DNA of 64,000 nt from Vicia villosa (lineage: Eukaryota > Streptophyta > Magnoliopsida > Fabales > Fabaceae), in contig NC_081183.1 in assembly GCF_029867415.1 (NCBI RefSeq), forward strand, positions 196,323,563-196,387,562, in the 5' to 3' direction. The number at the start of each line of letters is the position of its first letter. Within the stretch, counting starts at the first letter, position 1. Under the pieces are notes generated by a model, which worked only from the letters and a program-made list of their open reading frames with translations, was not told where the DNA came from and ran no database searches. Made by a program: the position numbers and the translations under genes. Positions 51,273 through 63,943 of the stretch are shown one piece after another.

Positions 51273-53018
51273 CTGCATCAATAATATTTTGGGATTTAAG
51301 TGAAAAATATCATATAAAGAATATATACACTGGGATTTTTTATCACTCTACTTTTTGCAAAAGACCAGTGTTGTCCCATATCCGCCATGGTGGCACTATG
51401 GTGGATATACATGGCAGTTTTAGGGCTCGCCACAATGATAAATATCAACTGATATTGCAGGTTTTTCTGCCATAAAGCAATAGCAGTGCCGCAAAGCGGC
51501 GGGTATGGCAGGATTTTGGCTCTCTTCCATCGACAACACTAAGAACAAGTACAGATAGCATTGATGATAGTCTAAAGACACCAGAAATAACATAAAGTAG
51601 TAAATAACAAAGGGTAAACAACAGCTAAAACTACAGAAGGTCCTCAATTAAAGTCTAGTAGAATATAACAGAAACAAGAGACAGAAAAAGATTCAAAGTG
51701 AGGGATAATGGCCACAAAACAAGATAAAAATAAGAAAAGCATTTCAATATCCAGACCTAACAAATTACTACCATCCTATAGCATATTGAAATACCAAACA
51801 AATACTTGCCCCTGGAACCTAGTCTGTAAGCCTACATGATCAATGCCTTAAAAGAAATTGTCAACTACAAATACTTGCAGATTCACTCATGAAAATCATT
51901 TACTAACATAAGAATCTCTGGCACATTATATACTATAGTTTTCTATAAATTTTGCTCTAAATTGTAAGGGTGCTCACTGACAACCTGTCATATCGTAAAT
52001 TAGTTATACCTTATAAAGAGAAAATGAGTTTTCAGAAGATAAAATGTAAGCAAGTGGTCACTTCTAATTCAAAACTATATAATTCTACACACAAAAATTC
52101 TCAAAATCAGCCTTTTGCAGTGACAGCAGAGAAGCATTTTGATATCTATAATGATAAGATTGATTATAAATCATCCCAACTGCAGAATCTTATCTTAGTT
52201 CTAATTAACATTAATGACATTTATTTCAATTGAATGTAGAATTCTACTCCCATCCCAGGATTCTCTGTTTTATTATAACTTATTTTTATTCCATTTTATA
52301 GTTTTTCAAACAGATTTAGATTAATAAGATAAGGGTGGAATTAATGAGCACAAGTTTGGAAGATCAATCTATAATTGTTTTCAGTATCGGTTCAACCTAT
52401 GAGCTAGCAAACACAAACTACCCAATATTAAACAACATTGGAAAAATCAAGTCCAATGTTGACGAGTGACAAAGATAACCAAATCTTCAGATGAAAAAAA
52501 ACTAAACCTTAACCTAAATCTTTCAGCAATAAGATTAACAATCACTTCAAGAGCAGGTATCAAGTCACAATAAAATAATGAAAAGGTGGCAACTTTCCAA
52601 TCAAGATCACTGAATCAATATCACAACAGCCAAATCAGAATCAAATTCAAAACCATAATCCCAAACAAAATTGCAATAATTTAACTCAAATTAAACCTAA
52701 CAAACAAATCATGATTAAGAACAAATTCAAAACTAAAAAAGCACAACCTAATAGCAATCTTAATTTTCAACCAAAAGTAACATATGCAAAAGGGGGGAAA
52801 TATTACCAATTACAAAACCCTAAATTTGATGTATAATAGAAGATAACAGAAACCCTAAAAAAACAAAAAAAAATCATTGTTGTATCGAAATGTAAAAAGG
52901 AATGAAGTTATTAATCAACAAAAAAATCACAATGAAAACGCAAAGATGTGTAAGAGAAACGTAAATCAGAAAAGTGAAAATAAAATAGAGGTAGAGAAAG
53001 AGTGGAGTTTGATTTTAC
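51273..53018 (-). other. 5' UTR intron of the TFIIS-type gene (1746 bp)
   Basis: Predicted donor CAAG|GTAAAATC (GT at 53018-53017) and acceptor TTGATGCAG|GAAAAAG (AG at 51274-51273) on the minus strand. The upstream exon contains no coding continuation, because a TGA lies in frame before the ATG. The intron is AT-rich and contains a hAT-like MITE (51366-51541). Confirmation needs transcript data. Confidence 0.6.
51366..51541. mobile_element. hAT-like MITE in the 5' UTR intron
   Basis: Terminal inverted repeats CAGTGTTGTC (51366-51375) and GACAACACTA (51532-51541) match at 9 of 10 positions. The inside has ATATCCGCCATGGTGGC and GCCGCAAAGCGGC-like parts typical of legume CAGTG-ended MITEs. A clear 8-bp target duplication is not visible. 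Confidence 0.6.
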
Positions 53019-53350
53019 CTTGACGAAATCGAAACCCTAGGTATGGTGGAGGTGGGAAAAGGAAGAATTGGAGAGTGTTAGGTTTTAGAAGAATTCTAGA
53101 ATGTTGTGAGTGAAATTAGTGTTTTGTGTGTTATAAGAATGTTGGAAGAAGAATGAAGAAGAGAAAGAGGAACGAAGAAACAACGTTATTAGTTGTTGTT
53201 GATGATATTGGAAAATACTAATAATAATATTCGATTTTGGTTTTGATTTGATTTGATTTATTTGTTTGTGTGAATTTCCTCTTTGGTTTAAGTTGGGCAT
53301 TAACACGTGCGACGCCATAAGTTGTTTGTGAATGATGTGATGTGGGCTTT
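53019..53350 (-). promoter_or_regulatory. 5' UTR exon and promoter region of the TFIIS-type gene
   Basis: The first exon ends at 53019 and contains TAGGGTTT on the minus strand (AAACCCTA at 53032-53039, telo-box type). Upstream are a CACGTG G-box (53304-53309) and TGGGC words (near 53294 and 53343), like site II elements of growth-related plant genes. No TATA box is obvious. The start site is unknown. Confidence 0.45.
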
Positions 53351-53525
53351 TCATTCATTTCATATCTATACCGTATATTATGAGAATCAATTCAACTATT
53401 TACTTATATTTAAATTCATATTGTAATTATTTTTATAATTTTTTTTGGTGTTTTTATTGATGTTGATAAAAAAATATATGGTCATATATTTGATGATAAA
53501 TATGAAAGATGTGATTTTATTGTTA

Positions 53526-53823
53526 GGCAATGTTTGGATGGATTGATGTAACACAACGGAACGGATAATAGAATATGGCTGCGTGGGAATAAAATATAAA
53601 TTTCACTTTATTGTTTGGTTACTTTATTTAAAATGTTTTGTTTTATTTCATACACTCCAAATTGAATAGAATAAAAAATGAAAAATTGAATGTAATAGGA
53701 TGAAATACATTTTATCATGTCCCGCTTTATTCCATCATCTTTTTACTAATTCAAACAATATAACATAATATTTCTATTTCATTCTGCTTCACTCTATCGT
53801 GTTTCATCAATCCAAACATTACC
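53526..53823. mobile_element. Tourist-like (PIF/Harbinger) MITE
   Basis: 298 bp with terminal inverted repeats GGCAATGTTTGGAT and ATCCAAACATTACC (13 of 14 matching), flanked by TTA on both sides (53523-53525 and 53824-53826). The 3-bp TTA duplication is characteristic of PIF/Harbinger elements. The inside shows further inverted symmetry and no ORF. It sits about 200 bp upstream of the TFIIS-type gene promoter. Confidence 0.82.
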
Positions 53824-54209
53824 TTAAGAATTTAGATGTTTATTATAAGAATTTTTAAAGAAATAAATCAATATTTTTCCTATTTCTTAGAATGAAATAT
53901 ATATTGATATGTTTACCAATTTCAATTCGTATATTCTTTTTAGTTTTGAAGTATATTCTTTTTTGTTTTTTAAAAAATATATATTTACTTATAGAAATTT
54001 TAATTAATAAATTTATCTATTGTATTTTGTGTTAGCGGACTATGAAAATAGTTTTTAATTAATAAATTTATCTTGTATGTTTATTTACATAAAATAAGTT
54101 AACTCAAGAGAGAATGATTCGTTTTGAATCATGAAATATATGCACACTTACTTAAAATTTTATGAAAATAGTGGACATTATGATTATGAGTAAGATCAAT
54201 TTTATGTGC

Positions 54210-55517
54210 CTATAAAAAACTAAGTGGACAGGTGAAAGAATTAGACAACTGCGAATTTAAGCTTTTATACTTTGAAAAAGTTAGATCGAAAATGAGGTGG
54301 AGATTATTGTGGATAAAGAATGGAATAAGGATGTTGTGGAGGTAAAAAAAATAGGAGTTCGAATCATAGCCTTGAAATTTATAGTGGAACAAGGCACATT
54401 TTATGTTATTAGTGCTTACGCATCTTAGGTCTGGTTCGTAGAATACTTTAAGGTAAAAATTTGAGAAGATTTTGGCTTACTTTAGGATATACCCAATTAA
54501 AGAAACTTTTTCTATAATGGGGTTTAAATAGACATATAAGGAGCGCAACAAGAGGTTTTAAGAGCATGCACGGGGGTATGGCCTCAAGTAGGTAAATATG
54601 GAGGATAAATCCATCTTGAAATTTCCGTCGACTTTTGATTTTACTAATGTTTATATCTAATTTAGAAAAAAGAGATGAGCATTTTATCTCATATAAGAGT
54701 GGGGTGATGTGTTTTCAGATTTATTGTTTAGTAGGAAGTCAAATAGGAATAGTTATTTGGAGTGAAAGTTGTTTCGGGAGAGATACTGACTACCCAACAT
54801 AAAGTATTGATTATGAATGTAAAAATTAAGAGGAGAGCAAAGAGAAGAAGTCACATGGAAGCGTCGCATATCAAGTGGTGGCATTGGAAGGGTGAAAAAC
54901 AAAGATGTTTTCAACACAAGATCTTGGAGGGAGAGTTTGGACAACCATAATAGAGTGCAAATGATATGTAGAATAAGATGACCCAAAAAATTAGAAAAGT
55001 AGTTAAAGTGGTGTTTGGAAAATCAAAAAAGTTTTGGACCTAAGAGTAAAGAATCATGGTGTTGGAATGAAAGTGGTTAGACTAAAGTTAGAGTAAAAAA
55101 GAATTGTTAAAAATAATGGTCTAGGTGTAAAAACGTCGAAACTTGGGAAAAGTATACGAAACCGAGAAGGCGGTGAGAGAAGAATGAACCCAGGCTTTTG
55201 ACGGATTATACCAATATTTAGAAACTAAGAAGGGAGAAAAATCTCTATATAGGCTTGCTAAGGAAAGAGAAATAAAAGATTTGGATCAACTAAAGTGTGT
55301 TAAAGACAAAGAAGGAAAAGTCTCGCTTCAAGAAAAAATATATAAAGGATATGTGGAAGATATTTCTAACATTTATGTTGATTCTCTATTTTATATGGTT
55401 GGCATTATGTTTGATAAAACTAACTTCTGGGAACATGTTGAACAAGATGTTCTATTCACTTCAACTAAAGAGATATGTCGAGTAAGATGTCTTATGCAGG
55501 ATCATCCGACATTGTGA
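54210..55517 (+). pseudogene. LINE (L1-type) endonuclease and linker remnant
   Basis: Broken + strand frames resemble plant L1-type LINE ORF2: an endonuclease segment with EIIVDKEWNKDVVEVKKIGVRIIAL (54310-54390) followed by FYVISAYAS, then LTTQHKVLIMNVKIKRRAKRRSHMEA (54788-54866) and the IKWWHWKGEKQR segment. Finally comes a DQLKCVKDKEGKVSLQEKIYKGY linker (55281-55350). The reverse transcriptase domain is absent. Several frameshifts and stops are present, so this is an old, 3'-truncated fragment. Confidence 0.75.
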
Positions 55518-55721
55518 CTGATAGGTACAAGCTGGATCTATTCAAGTCTGTTTTAAGTTACAATTGCAGCATATTTTGGAATATTGTGCAATCATATGTA
55601 GCGCTTGATTTGGGGATAAGAGATTTTCTCTGTTTTCAATATGTATGATTAATTTCTAAATATGGAGAATATTTAGGAAACTAATGATTGAAGGCCTATC
55701 TTCATGGAGAAGATTTTGGAG

Positions 55722-56359
55722 TATTTTCTGCAGTTCCCTACTGCAATTTGAAGGCCCAATCCAGTTCAAAAGACTGCTTTTAAATATCAACCAACAAACA
55801 TAATTGCGGCATGGAACTTAGAGTGTATTTTGTGTTAGGAATTATGCAGTTTTTGTGAACCTCTTTAATATCATTATTGATAGAAGAGTAGTATTATGTT
55901 TTTAGTTGTAAGTTTTGTGATCATTCATAAGCTTTTAAGCAATGAGTGACTATGTCTTTGAAGTGGGACTTCTAAAGTTTTGTAATTGATTATCACGGTT
56001 ATGATTGAGGGGGGATGAGAATGGTCTCATACCTAAGTGATTCTTGGGTAGAAGTATAGCACGGGTAGTGATTAGGAGATAAGGTTGTAAACCAGAGGTT
56101 GTTTACGTATGAACCAAGGTTGTTTGCATAGTACTTCAAATTGATACTATCATAGTGGACTTATCCCTGGCATGGTAGCCTCATAGTAGATATTGTTAAA
56201 TACCGAACTGGGTGGACAATTTATTGTGTTCATTTAAGTTTATGCATGATAAATGCCAAAATATCGATATTATGAGTATATAATTGTGGCACTTATCGAT
56301 TCTATTCATTCCGATTTTGTAATAAAATCCCAACTTTTGTGTCAATATTCACATAATTG
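55722..56359. repeat. 638-bp copia LTR-derived direct repeat, copy 1
   Basis: From TATTTTCTGCAGTTCCCTAC to ATAATTG. It contains AACTGGGTGGACAA and GGTAGCCTCATAG words typical of copia LTRs. It matches 57730-58367 with few differences. Confidence 0.8.
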
Positions 56360-57616
56360 AGTTTTGATTTGTTTTATGTACCGTTTGATAGTTTTCCATG
56401 TGTTTTATAGGTATTTATGCTTATCGGAGCCTCGAGGAATAAAGTGACAAAGGCACGACTTCGATTTCGCAATTTTGGAGCAATAAAATGGAAATTCTGC
56501 AGAAGCTCGCTAAGAGGACTCCCAGCGAGCTTCCACAGGCTTAAAATAGAGAGTTGCAGATTTTCTGAGCTTGCTAAGCGAGATTGCTTTTACTGTACTA
56601 GATATTTTGTGTAATAAGTGTAGCTCGTTGAGCGAGCCTGCGCAAAATTTTGTTTATATTCTCTTCATTTGAGACATTTTAGGTTAGGGGTTTGGGGATT
56701 TTTTGTCCCAAATTCATCACCTTCATTCTTAGATTAGAATTAGCTTAGAAAACAACACTGGGTCATGCACTTGGATGATCGGAGGTGGATTTCTCATCAA
56801 TTGGAGCTGACAACCCGCGAGATGTTTCGTTAATATCTTATCTTCTCTGTGTATGTCTTTTGTGTTGGGTTTTGTTTGTATATTTATTCGAATCTTATGT
56901 ATATTTATCGCTCATGGTGTTGTATAAAACTTGCTTTACAAATCTGTGTTGATTGTTGTCCTAGATTTTTGCTTTGTGCTAGGGATTTAGGTTGCTTTAG
57001 AGATAAACTGCTTGAATCTTTATCTAGGATGATTATCTGTTAGTTTCTGAACTCTAGAGATAGATTTAGAGCTAACATTCACTGTTTGTATCTGTCCTTA
57101 ATGCTTTTGTGTTTGAGCGGCGCGCAAGAGATCGCCGACGCGAGAATACGGATGTTCTCGCAGCTTTGCGTTAGAGATAACCTTGGTTGTGAGTTGATCT
57201 CATAGGTGCTCCAGAGATGGACACTGATGTGAGAGATGTGTGATGACATAGACGAGTATCGTAGGTTGATTGCAAATGGTCGATAAGTTTAAGTTTGTGA
57301 CGAGTGAGTATATTTGCATGCCTGATAAGTTATTTCTCTTCTAAGAATGTGTTTATTTTTTTTCTGTCTATATCTTTTTACCTTTTAAACATTTAAACCC
57401 AAGCTCGAAACCATAGAAACCGTTGAACGACATTCTACAACCATCTCAGTGGACACGATAATTCCTGGAAAAATATTTCCAAAACTTTTGTTGCTTGCCG
57501 CTATGCCTACTTCAACAATGCACTATTTATTGTATACCTTGCCATTGTGTATTATTCAGAGCTCAGTGTCTCGACAACTCTTAGGACATTTGAGATCTAA
57601 ATACCATAATTTCAAT
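56360..57616. other. Unassigned LTR-like sequence between the two repeats
   Basis: Contains GCTCGCTAAG and AGCGAGC words in several places (56508-56635), resembling motifs of legume gypsy LTRs. The last 130 bases read like the end of a copia 5' LTR leading into the PBS. Probably a nested mosaic; no intact gene. Confidence 0.35.
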
Positions 57617-57735
57617 TGGTATCAGAGCAGACATCCTGCTCTGACTCTGGGTGAGATTCAGGGAAGTTACCTTCTAGTACAATCTAGTACAATGGATAAG
57701 GAAGGAGGAGGATTTGTGAATAGACCACCTATTTT
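57617..57735 (+). pseudogene. Copia PBS and start of a truncated gag
   Basis: TGGTATCAGAGC (57617-57628) is the initiator Met-tRNA PBS. ATG at 57692 starts MDKEGGGFVNRPP, the typical beginning of a copia gag. After about 13 codons the frame runs into the second 638-bp repeat, so almost the whole internal region is deleted. Confidence 0.75.
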
Positions 57736-58367
57736 CTGCAGTTCCCTACTGCATTTTGAAGGCCCAATCCAGTTCAAAAGACTACTTTAAATATCAACCA
57801 ACAAACCTAATTGCGGCATGGAACTTAGAGTGTATTTTGTGTTAGGAATTGTGCAGTTTTTGTGAACCTCTTTAATATCATTCTTGATAGAATAGTAGTA
57901 TTGTGTTTTTAGTTGTAAGTTTTGTAATCATTCATAAGCTTTTAAGCATTGAGTGGCCGTGTCTTTGAAGTGTGACTTCTAAAGTTTTGTAGTTGATTAT
58001 CATGGTTATGATTGAGGGGGAATGAGAAGGGTCTCATACCTAGGTGAGTCTTAGGTAGAAGTATAGCACGGGTAGTGCATAGGAGATAAGGTTGTAAACC
58101 GAAGGTTGTTTACGTATGAACCGAAGGTTGTTTGCATAACACTTCAAACTGATACTATCATAGTGGACTTATCCCAGGCTTGGTAGCCCCATAGTAGGTA
58201 TTGTTATATACCGAACTGGGTGAACAATTTCTTGTGTTCATTTAAGTTTATGCGTGGTAAGTGCCAAAATGTCGATATTTTGAGTATATAATTGTGGCTC
58301 TTATCGATTCTATTCATTCCGATTTTGTAATAAAATCCCAACTTTTGTGTCAATATTCATATAATTG
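57730..58367. repeat. 638-bp copia LTR-derived direct repeat, copy 2
   Basis: Matches 55722-56359 over its full length. It begins at the same TATTTTCTGCAG immediately after the gag stub. Confidence 0.8.
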
Positions 58368-58382
58368 TGTCCTGTAACTTGT

Positions 58383-60121
58383 TATCTTAGGTAAAAAAAA
58401 TTGTACAAGATGTATTTTAGGCAACATGTGGAACAAGATGGTTCAGTATATGTTCTACCTTTTGAGTGTGATTATGTTTGATTTCTTAATAGTATTGTTC
58501 AGCTAAAGTGCTTGACAAAACTAGTGAAGCAAGAGTTTCCAAGGTGTAGCTAAAGTGCTTGATAGAACTAGTTAAAAAAAAGGCTTAACATGTGATTCTG
58601 AGTATCTTCAGAGATGTCCTTCAGAAGAACTGTGGTGTTGATTTCTTTAAAAGATGCAAAATCTTGATGTGGTGCTAACTTCTTCAAAAGATGCAAAAGC
58701 CTATTTATGATTAGAAGTTTGTGTTATGTGATATTCAGTCAAAGGTGATTAGGTTTGAATGAATATTTGGTCCAAGAACTACTATACAAAGAAGATGGAT
58801 ATGAAGATAGTTTACTTGGATGATTTTATGTAACACGTGCAACCCGATGTTCCAACATGTGTGTTGCAACATTTGGTCACTTACAACAGACATATGTTAT
58901 TGCAGTTGTGGTTCTGAGTTATTCTATCTAAGATTCACTCTACAAATAAGATATACATATTCATGTTGAAGATTTAATTTGGATGTTCTGGTGTAACATA
59001 TTGAGTACGGTTTCAACATGTATGAAGTGCAACATATGACCTTGACAACAGGTCATATGGATGTTGTTTGATACTCAATTTCTGATTGGGTTTTAATCAT
59101 ATTATTGCAGTTACTTTAGCAATGCTTGTTTGATTTATTTGACATTTGGAGATGTTCAAATCATATTTAAAAGGAAATTTAGATTTGAATTTGAAATATA
59201 ACAAATCATATGTTGTTGTTGGAGACAATTACAGAGAAGATCATATCCAACAGAATCATATATTTTCTGGACTAAATCAAATTAGATATCTAAAGGAGAA
59301 AAGCCCGAAAGACATTGCTATACAAGGAGACTCAAACCTTTGGTTTGAGGTGTGCAAGGTGTGAAGATTCTTTGTGTTAGGGTTTATCTTTAGAGTTTTT
59401 GCTTGTGTTATTTTTGTGCACGACTCCAACACCTTCATTCATATCTTAAGGCCTAGAATTTGGTTTGTTAGTTGAGTTGTAAAACTTTGTTTCAATATAC
59501 TAAGTCTATAAGCTTGATAACAAAGTGTTTCTTGTATTCTACGTTAATGACATCATAAGGATTATTGTTGAATCTTTGTGTAAATCACTCTCTATTTCAG
59601 TAACTTTGCATAGTTGTTGGTTTGTCTTAGTTGAGTTGTAAATTCAATATTCAATAGAGTTGCTATTGAAGTTGATCACTTGGGATTAATGATTGAGAGG
59701 AAGTAAAAGGGTTCTCATATTTAGGGTGAGTGTAAAACGAAGCTTCACGGGTAGTATTAGGAATGTGACCTTGAACTATGATTGTTCAAAGTTAACCCAT
59801 TTGTCCTTTTGAATATTATGAGTGAAATAGTTCTATAGGGATTCCTAAATAGAAAGCCACTAGGATTAGAAAGAGGCATTGAACATCATGGAATTGGTGT
59901 TTATAGAAGACTAAGTGTACTAATTCGAAATTGTGAATTTCCTTTCATGGGTAGAATGTCCTCCAGACGTATGTGTTGTTTGCAATGAACTGAGTTACCA
60001 ATCTACTGTGTTCTCTTTATTCCTTTTCCGCTTCATCATCTTGTATAAGCTAAGACTTTATTCATTGTTGTCAAATATGGTTTAACTTGTTAGACCAATT
60101 ATTTCAACATCGTGTCCAACA
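58383..60121. repeat. Probable solo copia-like LTR (about 1.7 kb)
   Basis: Flanked by CTTGT on both sides (58378-58382 and 60122-60126). It contains repeated AACATGT and TGCAACA-type words and ends GTCCAACA, like legume SIRE/Maximus LTRs. It begins TATCTTAGG rather than TG, so the left end may be mutated or misplaced. No ORF of note. Confidence 0.45.
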
Positions 60122-60126
60122 CTTGT

Positions 60127-62359
60127 CCCCTCAGGAACAAAATTTTAAAATTTACAAAAACTTCTCTTATTTTCTGCCTAAGTATTTTTCAATCTCCCAT
60201 TCTCTCAATGTAAGAATTACAAACTAAATTGTATTTAAAAATATTTCTCAATCTTTTCAGATATCCTTATTTTTTTTCACTTTTTTAAAATAATGAATCA
60301 TAAGAATTTCTCTTTGGTCTTTCTAAATTTCTCTCCCTTGAATTTACCATCGACATAAAGATGACATAGAACCACATTTATAAAGATTCAGATAAAGAAA
60401 ACCCAATTTGTGGGTCTAATTTGAAAACATTAATGACATTTTCTTTTCCCACCCTGTTACCTTCTCCTAGACCCCTGATGAAATGTAAAAAATACCCCTA
60501 TTTTCAGAGACATATCTTCGAACGCACCCATTTTTCATAAAATTTCTATTATACTTCATTTCAGAAATGCATATTATTTTTTACGAATAAATGTATTTTT
60601 CGGATATGCATATCCGGATAAACCTTATTTTTTACTAAAGAATATATTTTTGGATATGCATATCCGAACAAGTTCCCTTTTGTGTTTTTATAACTTAGTA
60701 TTAGATGTAACCGGATAGACACACCTAGTAGCCATGCATCAACAATGCAACAAATATGTAAATACCAACAATTTTCCTATTGAGGAAAAAATTAGAAAAT
60801 AAAAATACTATTAAAATAAAATTATAAAAATACAGCTAAAAATTAAATAAAATCAAATTAAGTGTCTACATATTTTTCCGAATTTTTTTCGAAATTATGA
60901 AAATAGAAAATAAATCAAATAAAATAGAAAAACAAAAAATTTAGGGTGGTGTCTCAAATGTTGTCCCAAAATAAGGGATTTTGGTCTCTGATTTTTCTAA
61001 TAAAATGACACGGTGAAATTTTGATTTAAAGTCAATTTTCTAGAAAATCGATTTTTTTTTTACAGTAGGTCGCTAAAGACCAAAAACGCATGAACGCATA
61101 GGGTCACGCAAGGATACAATTTCTATTTCTCCAATATTGATTAAAAATGACATAGAACTCCCGGAAACGGCGTCAATTCAATAAAAAAGTGCAGTAAACA
61201 AGATAAGGTGTGTTTTTGAATATGAATCTCTGAATTCACCTTAAATTTTTTTGGAGATAAATCTCTGAATTAAATTTTGACAAAAATGAAATGGAACTAC
61301 TTCAAAGATATATCTTTTTAAAAAATTTCGAAGATATTTATGAGTTTTTAAGTAAGTGTGAAAGATGTTGGCAGGATGGAAAAAGAAATAGCCATTAATT
61401 TTATTTGTGATAATTTATTTTACTTTTTCATTGCTCTTTTTTTCGTACTTCACTCATCAACATTGTGTTGTTGATTATATTAATTTGAAAACATTAATTT
61501 TAGTGATAATTTATTTTACTTTTCATTGCTCTTTTACTCACATTAATATTCTCTGTGTTACTCATTTTACTATTTTTACATATTCAATCCTTATAAAAAA
61601 TAAACGGTTGATTTATTTTTGTAGGGGCTATACTTAAAATTCATGAAATCGGTAGAAATTAAAAATAGATTTGACCATAAACTTAGTCAATAAAAAATAT
61701 ATAAACTTCAATTTAATAAAATGTAAATTAAAGCAACAAACAAAATAATAACTCAAACAATTATCAAATAATAATAATAATATTTTTTTTAACAAAGCAA
61801 AATTAACTTCTTTTATTATAAATAAAAAATTCAATACAAGAAAAAAAAATAGAAAATAAGAGTGTGGTGACAAAGATTCTATTTCTAACACAGGCCGAGA
61901 CATAATTGTCATCGGTCGCACATTTAAACCATAAACTATACCATCAATCACATTAAGTTTGCCAATTAAGTTTTAGTCTTATCTTATTAATATTTTTGTT
62001 AAATTTTCTCTATAATTATTGTATAGACTAAAAGTGTCAAAATAAATAGATTCAACAATCAAGAAGTAATAGTGCGATCAAGCATTCAATTTCTTTTTTG
62101 GGATATAGCCTAAACTACCCCATTCTTCCAAATGTGTTTGAACCTATAGAGGTCAATGCATTATTGACAAAATAATAGTTATTATTGTATTAATGTACAA
62201 CATGCAAATAAAAAATGTATCTTTTTTTCTAAACAAAAAACAACAACTAAAAGAGAACAAAGGAGTAACAAAATGTTACAAACATGAATGTTACTTACCT
62301 TACAAACTCACAATGGTAATCACAATGGTACCTTACTATTACTACATGCCAATCATTCA
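60127..62359. other. AT-rich intergenic sequence
   Basis: No gene seen. It contains two GGATATGCATATCC palindromes (60602-60615 and 60652-60665), a run of T at about 61050 and a near-duplicate of TAATTTATTTTACTTTTTCA at about 61411 and 61506. The last part is the 3' flank of the synaptotagmin gene. Confidence 0.5.
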
Positions 62360-63943
62360 TTAGGGAGTTCTCCACTGAAGCTCAATTTGAATCCTTCCAT
62401 TTTTAGAATCAATAAGATTATACTTCTCATTGATTCTATTGTTGCTAACAACATCAGACAAATTTATATCCACATATCCTAGAGTTTCCTGATTAGAACA
62501 AAGCATTAACAATAATGTTAAAAACCATAAGAAAAACATATATAGTGAAATAGAGCCCTAATATATTATGCATGAATTGATAATTAGTGTTACCTTAGGA
62601 TGGAGTAGACCTAGCTTTGAGGAGGCACTTATCACTTCAACATAAATCCTCTCATTTGTGGGGGGTTCATCTAGAGTAAATTCAAATGTTTCACCCCATC
62701 TTGGATCTCTATTTTTCCTCACATGCTGTTCAATTTCCATAAACAATTGTCAAACTAGATTCAAATGAATTCAAAACAACATAGTCAACAACGAATCTAA
62801 CAATGAATTTGAGTATTCATATGAACTAAGTAGAGACTAATATGAAGAAATCAATAACTGATATTTGAGTATACGTGTTTTCTAGAAATCAAATTATGCT
62901 ATAAAAATATTTCAGTTGTGAGATTTGTTCATATACTAAGAAATTTTAATAACCTTGATACCATTAAATCAGAAATTGACAAATTATAAACAAACGTTAA
63001 TATAGTATACGAGTTTGATTTTTGACGAATATTGAATATACTTGAACATCTTATAATATAATACCTTAGTTTTTCTTTCCTCTCCTTTAAATAAGAGTCG
63101 CGCAAACGGATTTGTATGATGCTTTCCTTCAAGATCTTCAGCTTCATGGATGATAATCACAAGCAAACCACCAGTAGCAGGTGTTCCTTCAGGAGCCTTT
63201 TCTATTGCATTTGTGTCTTCTGAATTCTTAGCTAACTCATCTTCCTTAAAAGGTTTGTAAGTAACCTCCACAACGAGCTCTCCTCGTGACTTCAGGTTTT
63301 CAGGATCATTAGGATCAATTGTCTTGAGTAATTTTAAAGTAAGTTCATTTGGTTCATTTGGTGTAAGATCTTTCAAGGGAATTCTATTCATTCCCATCTT
63401 CTCATGCTTCCCAACCTAATTAACCATAAGAAATTAAAATAAGATTCTTGAAAATATGTTACAAGAAATATTATGCAATGAAACATTAGTTGCTTGATTA
63501 ACATCTTCATAGACTAATTACCTTTTCCCAGTCAAAAACAGTAAGCATTAAGGCTTGAGATTCTGGATCTTTAATCACCACCTTAAATTCTTCATTCCAT
63601 TCCGGATTCAAGTTCTTGTACTTCACAGTTGTTTTCTTTGAACCAAGTTTATCATCTTCAAGTTTAAGCTTCACATAAGGGTCTGATGCTCCCATTATAT
63701 CTTTCTTTCTAAGCTTCAATGCTTTCACAACCTTTACATGAAGGATTCCAACTGGCTTTTTCATTGCCCTGACAAATTATATAATAAAGTTAAATTAATC
63801 AATCTAATTAACACCTAATAATATTGTTATAATAAACAGATAAAATGAAGAAACAATGATTCATACTTTGTTGGATCCATTATTTGCACCTCTAATGCTT
63901 TAGGCCACAAATACATTTTTGCAACTTGATCTTTTATAATTTC
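62360..63943 (-). CDS. SYT: Plant synaptotagmin (SYT1/SYT2-like), 3' part, five exons
   Basis: Minus-strand exons at 63867-63943, 63522-63768, 63065-63415, 62594-62725 and 62360-62488, all with GT...AG borders and joining in frame; the stop is at 62360-62362. The 5' exons (membrane anchor and most of the SMP lipid-transfer domain) lie beyond 64000. The first visible exon encodes the end of the SMP region (KDQVAKMYLWPKALEV). The next carries C2A: PVGILHVKV, KKDIMGASDPYVKL and NPEWNEEF, with Asp residues suitable for calcium binding, ending FDWEK. The third carries the linker and the start of C2B, with HHTNPFARL, where Asn replaces the usual Asp, so C2B probably does not bind calcium in the standard way. 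The family tethers ER to plasma membrane. SYT1 versus SYT2 cannot be decided from this part. Confidence 0.9.

Noticed and set aside
51970..52233. 87-codon frame in the 5' UTR intron
   Set aside because: AT-rich, no recognisable domain, inside the predicted intron and on the opposite strand.
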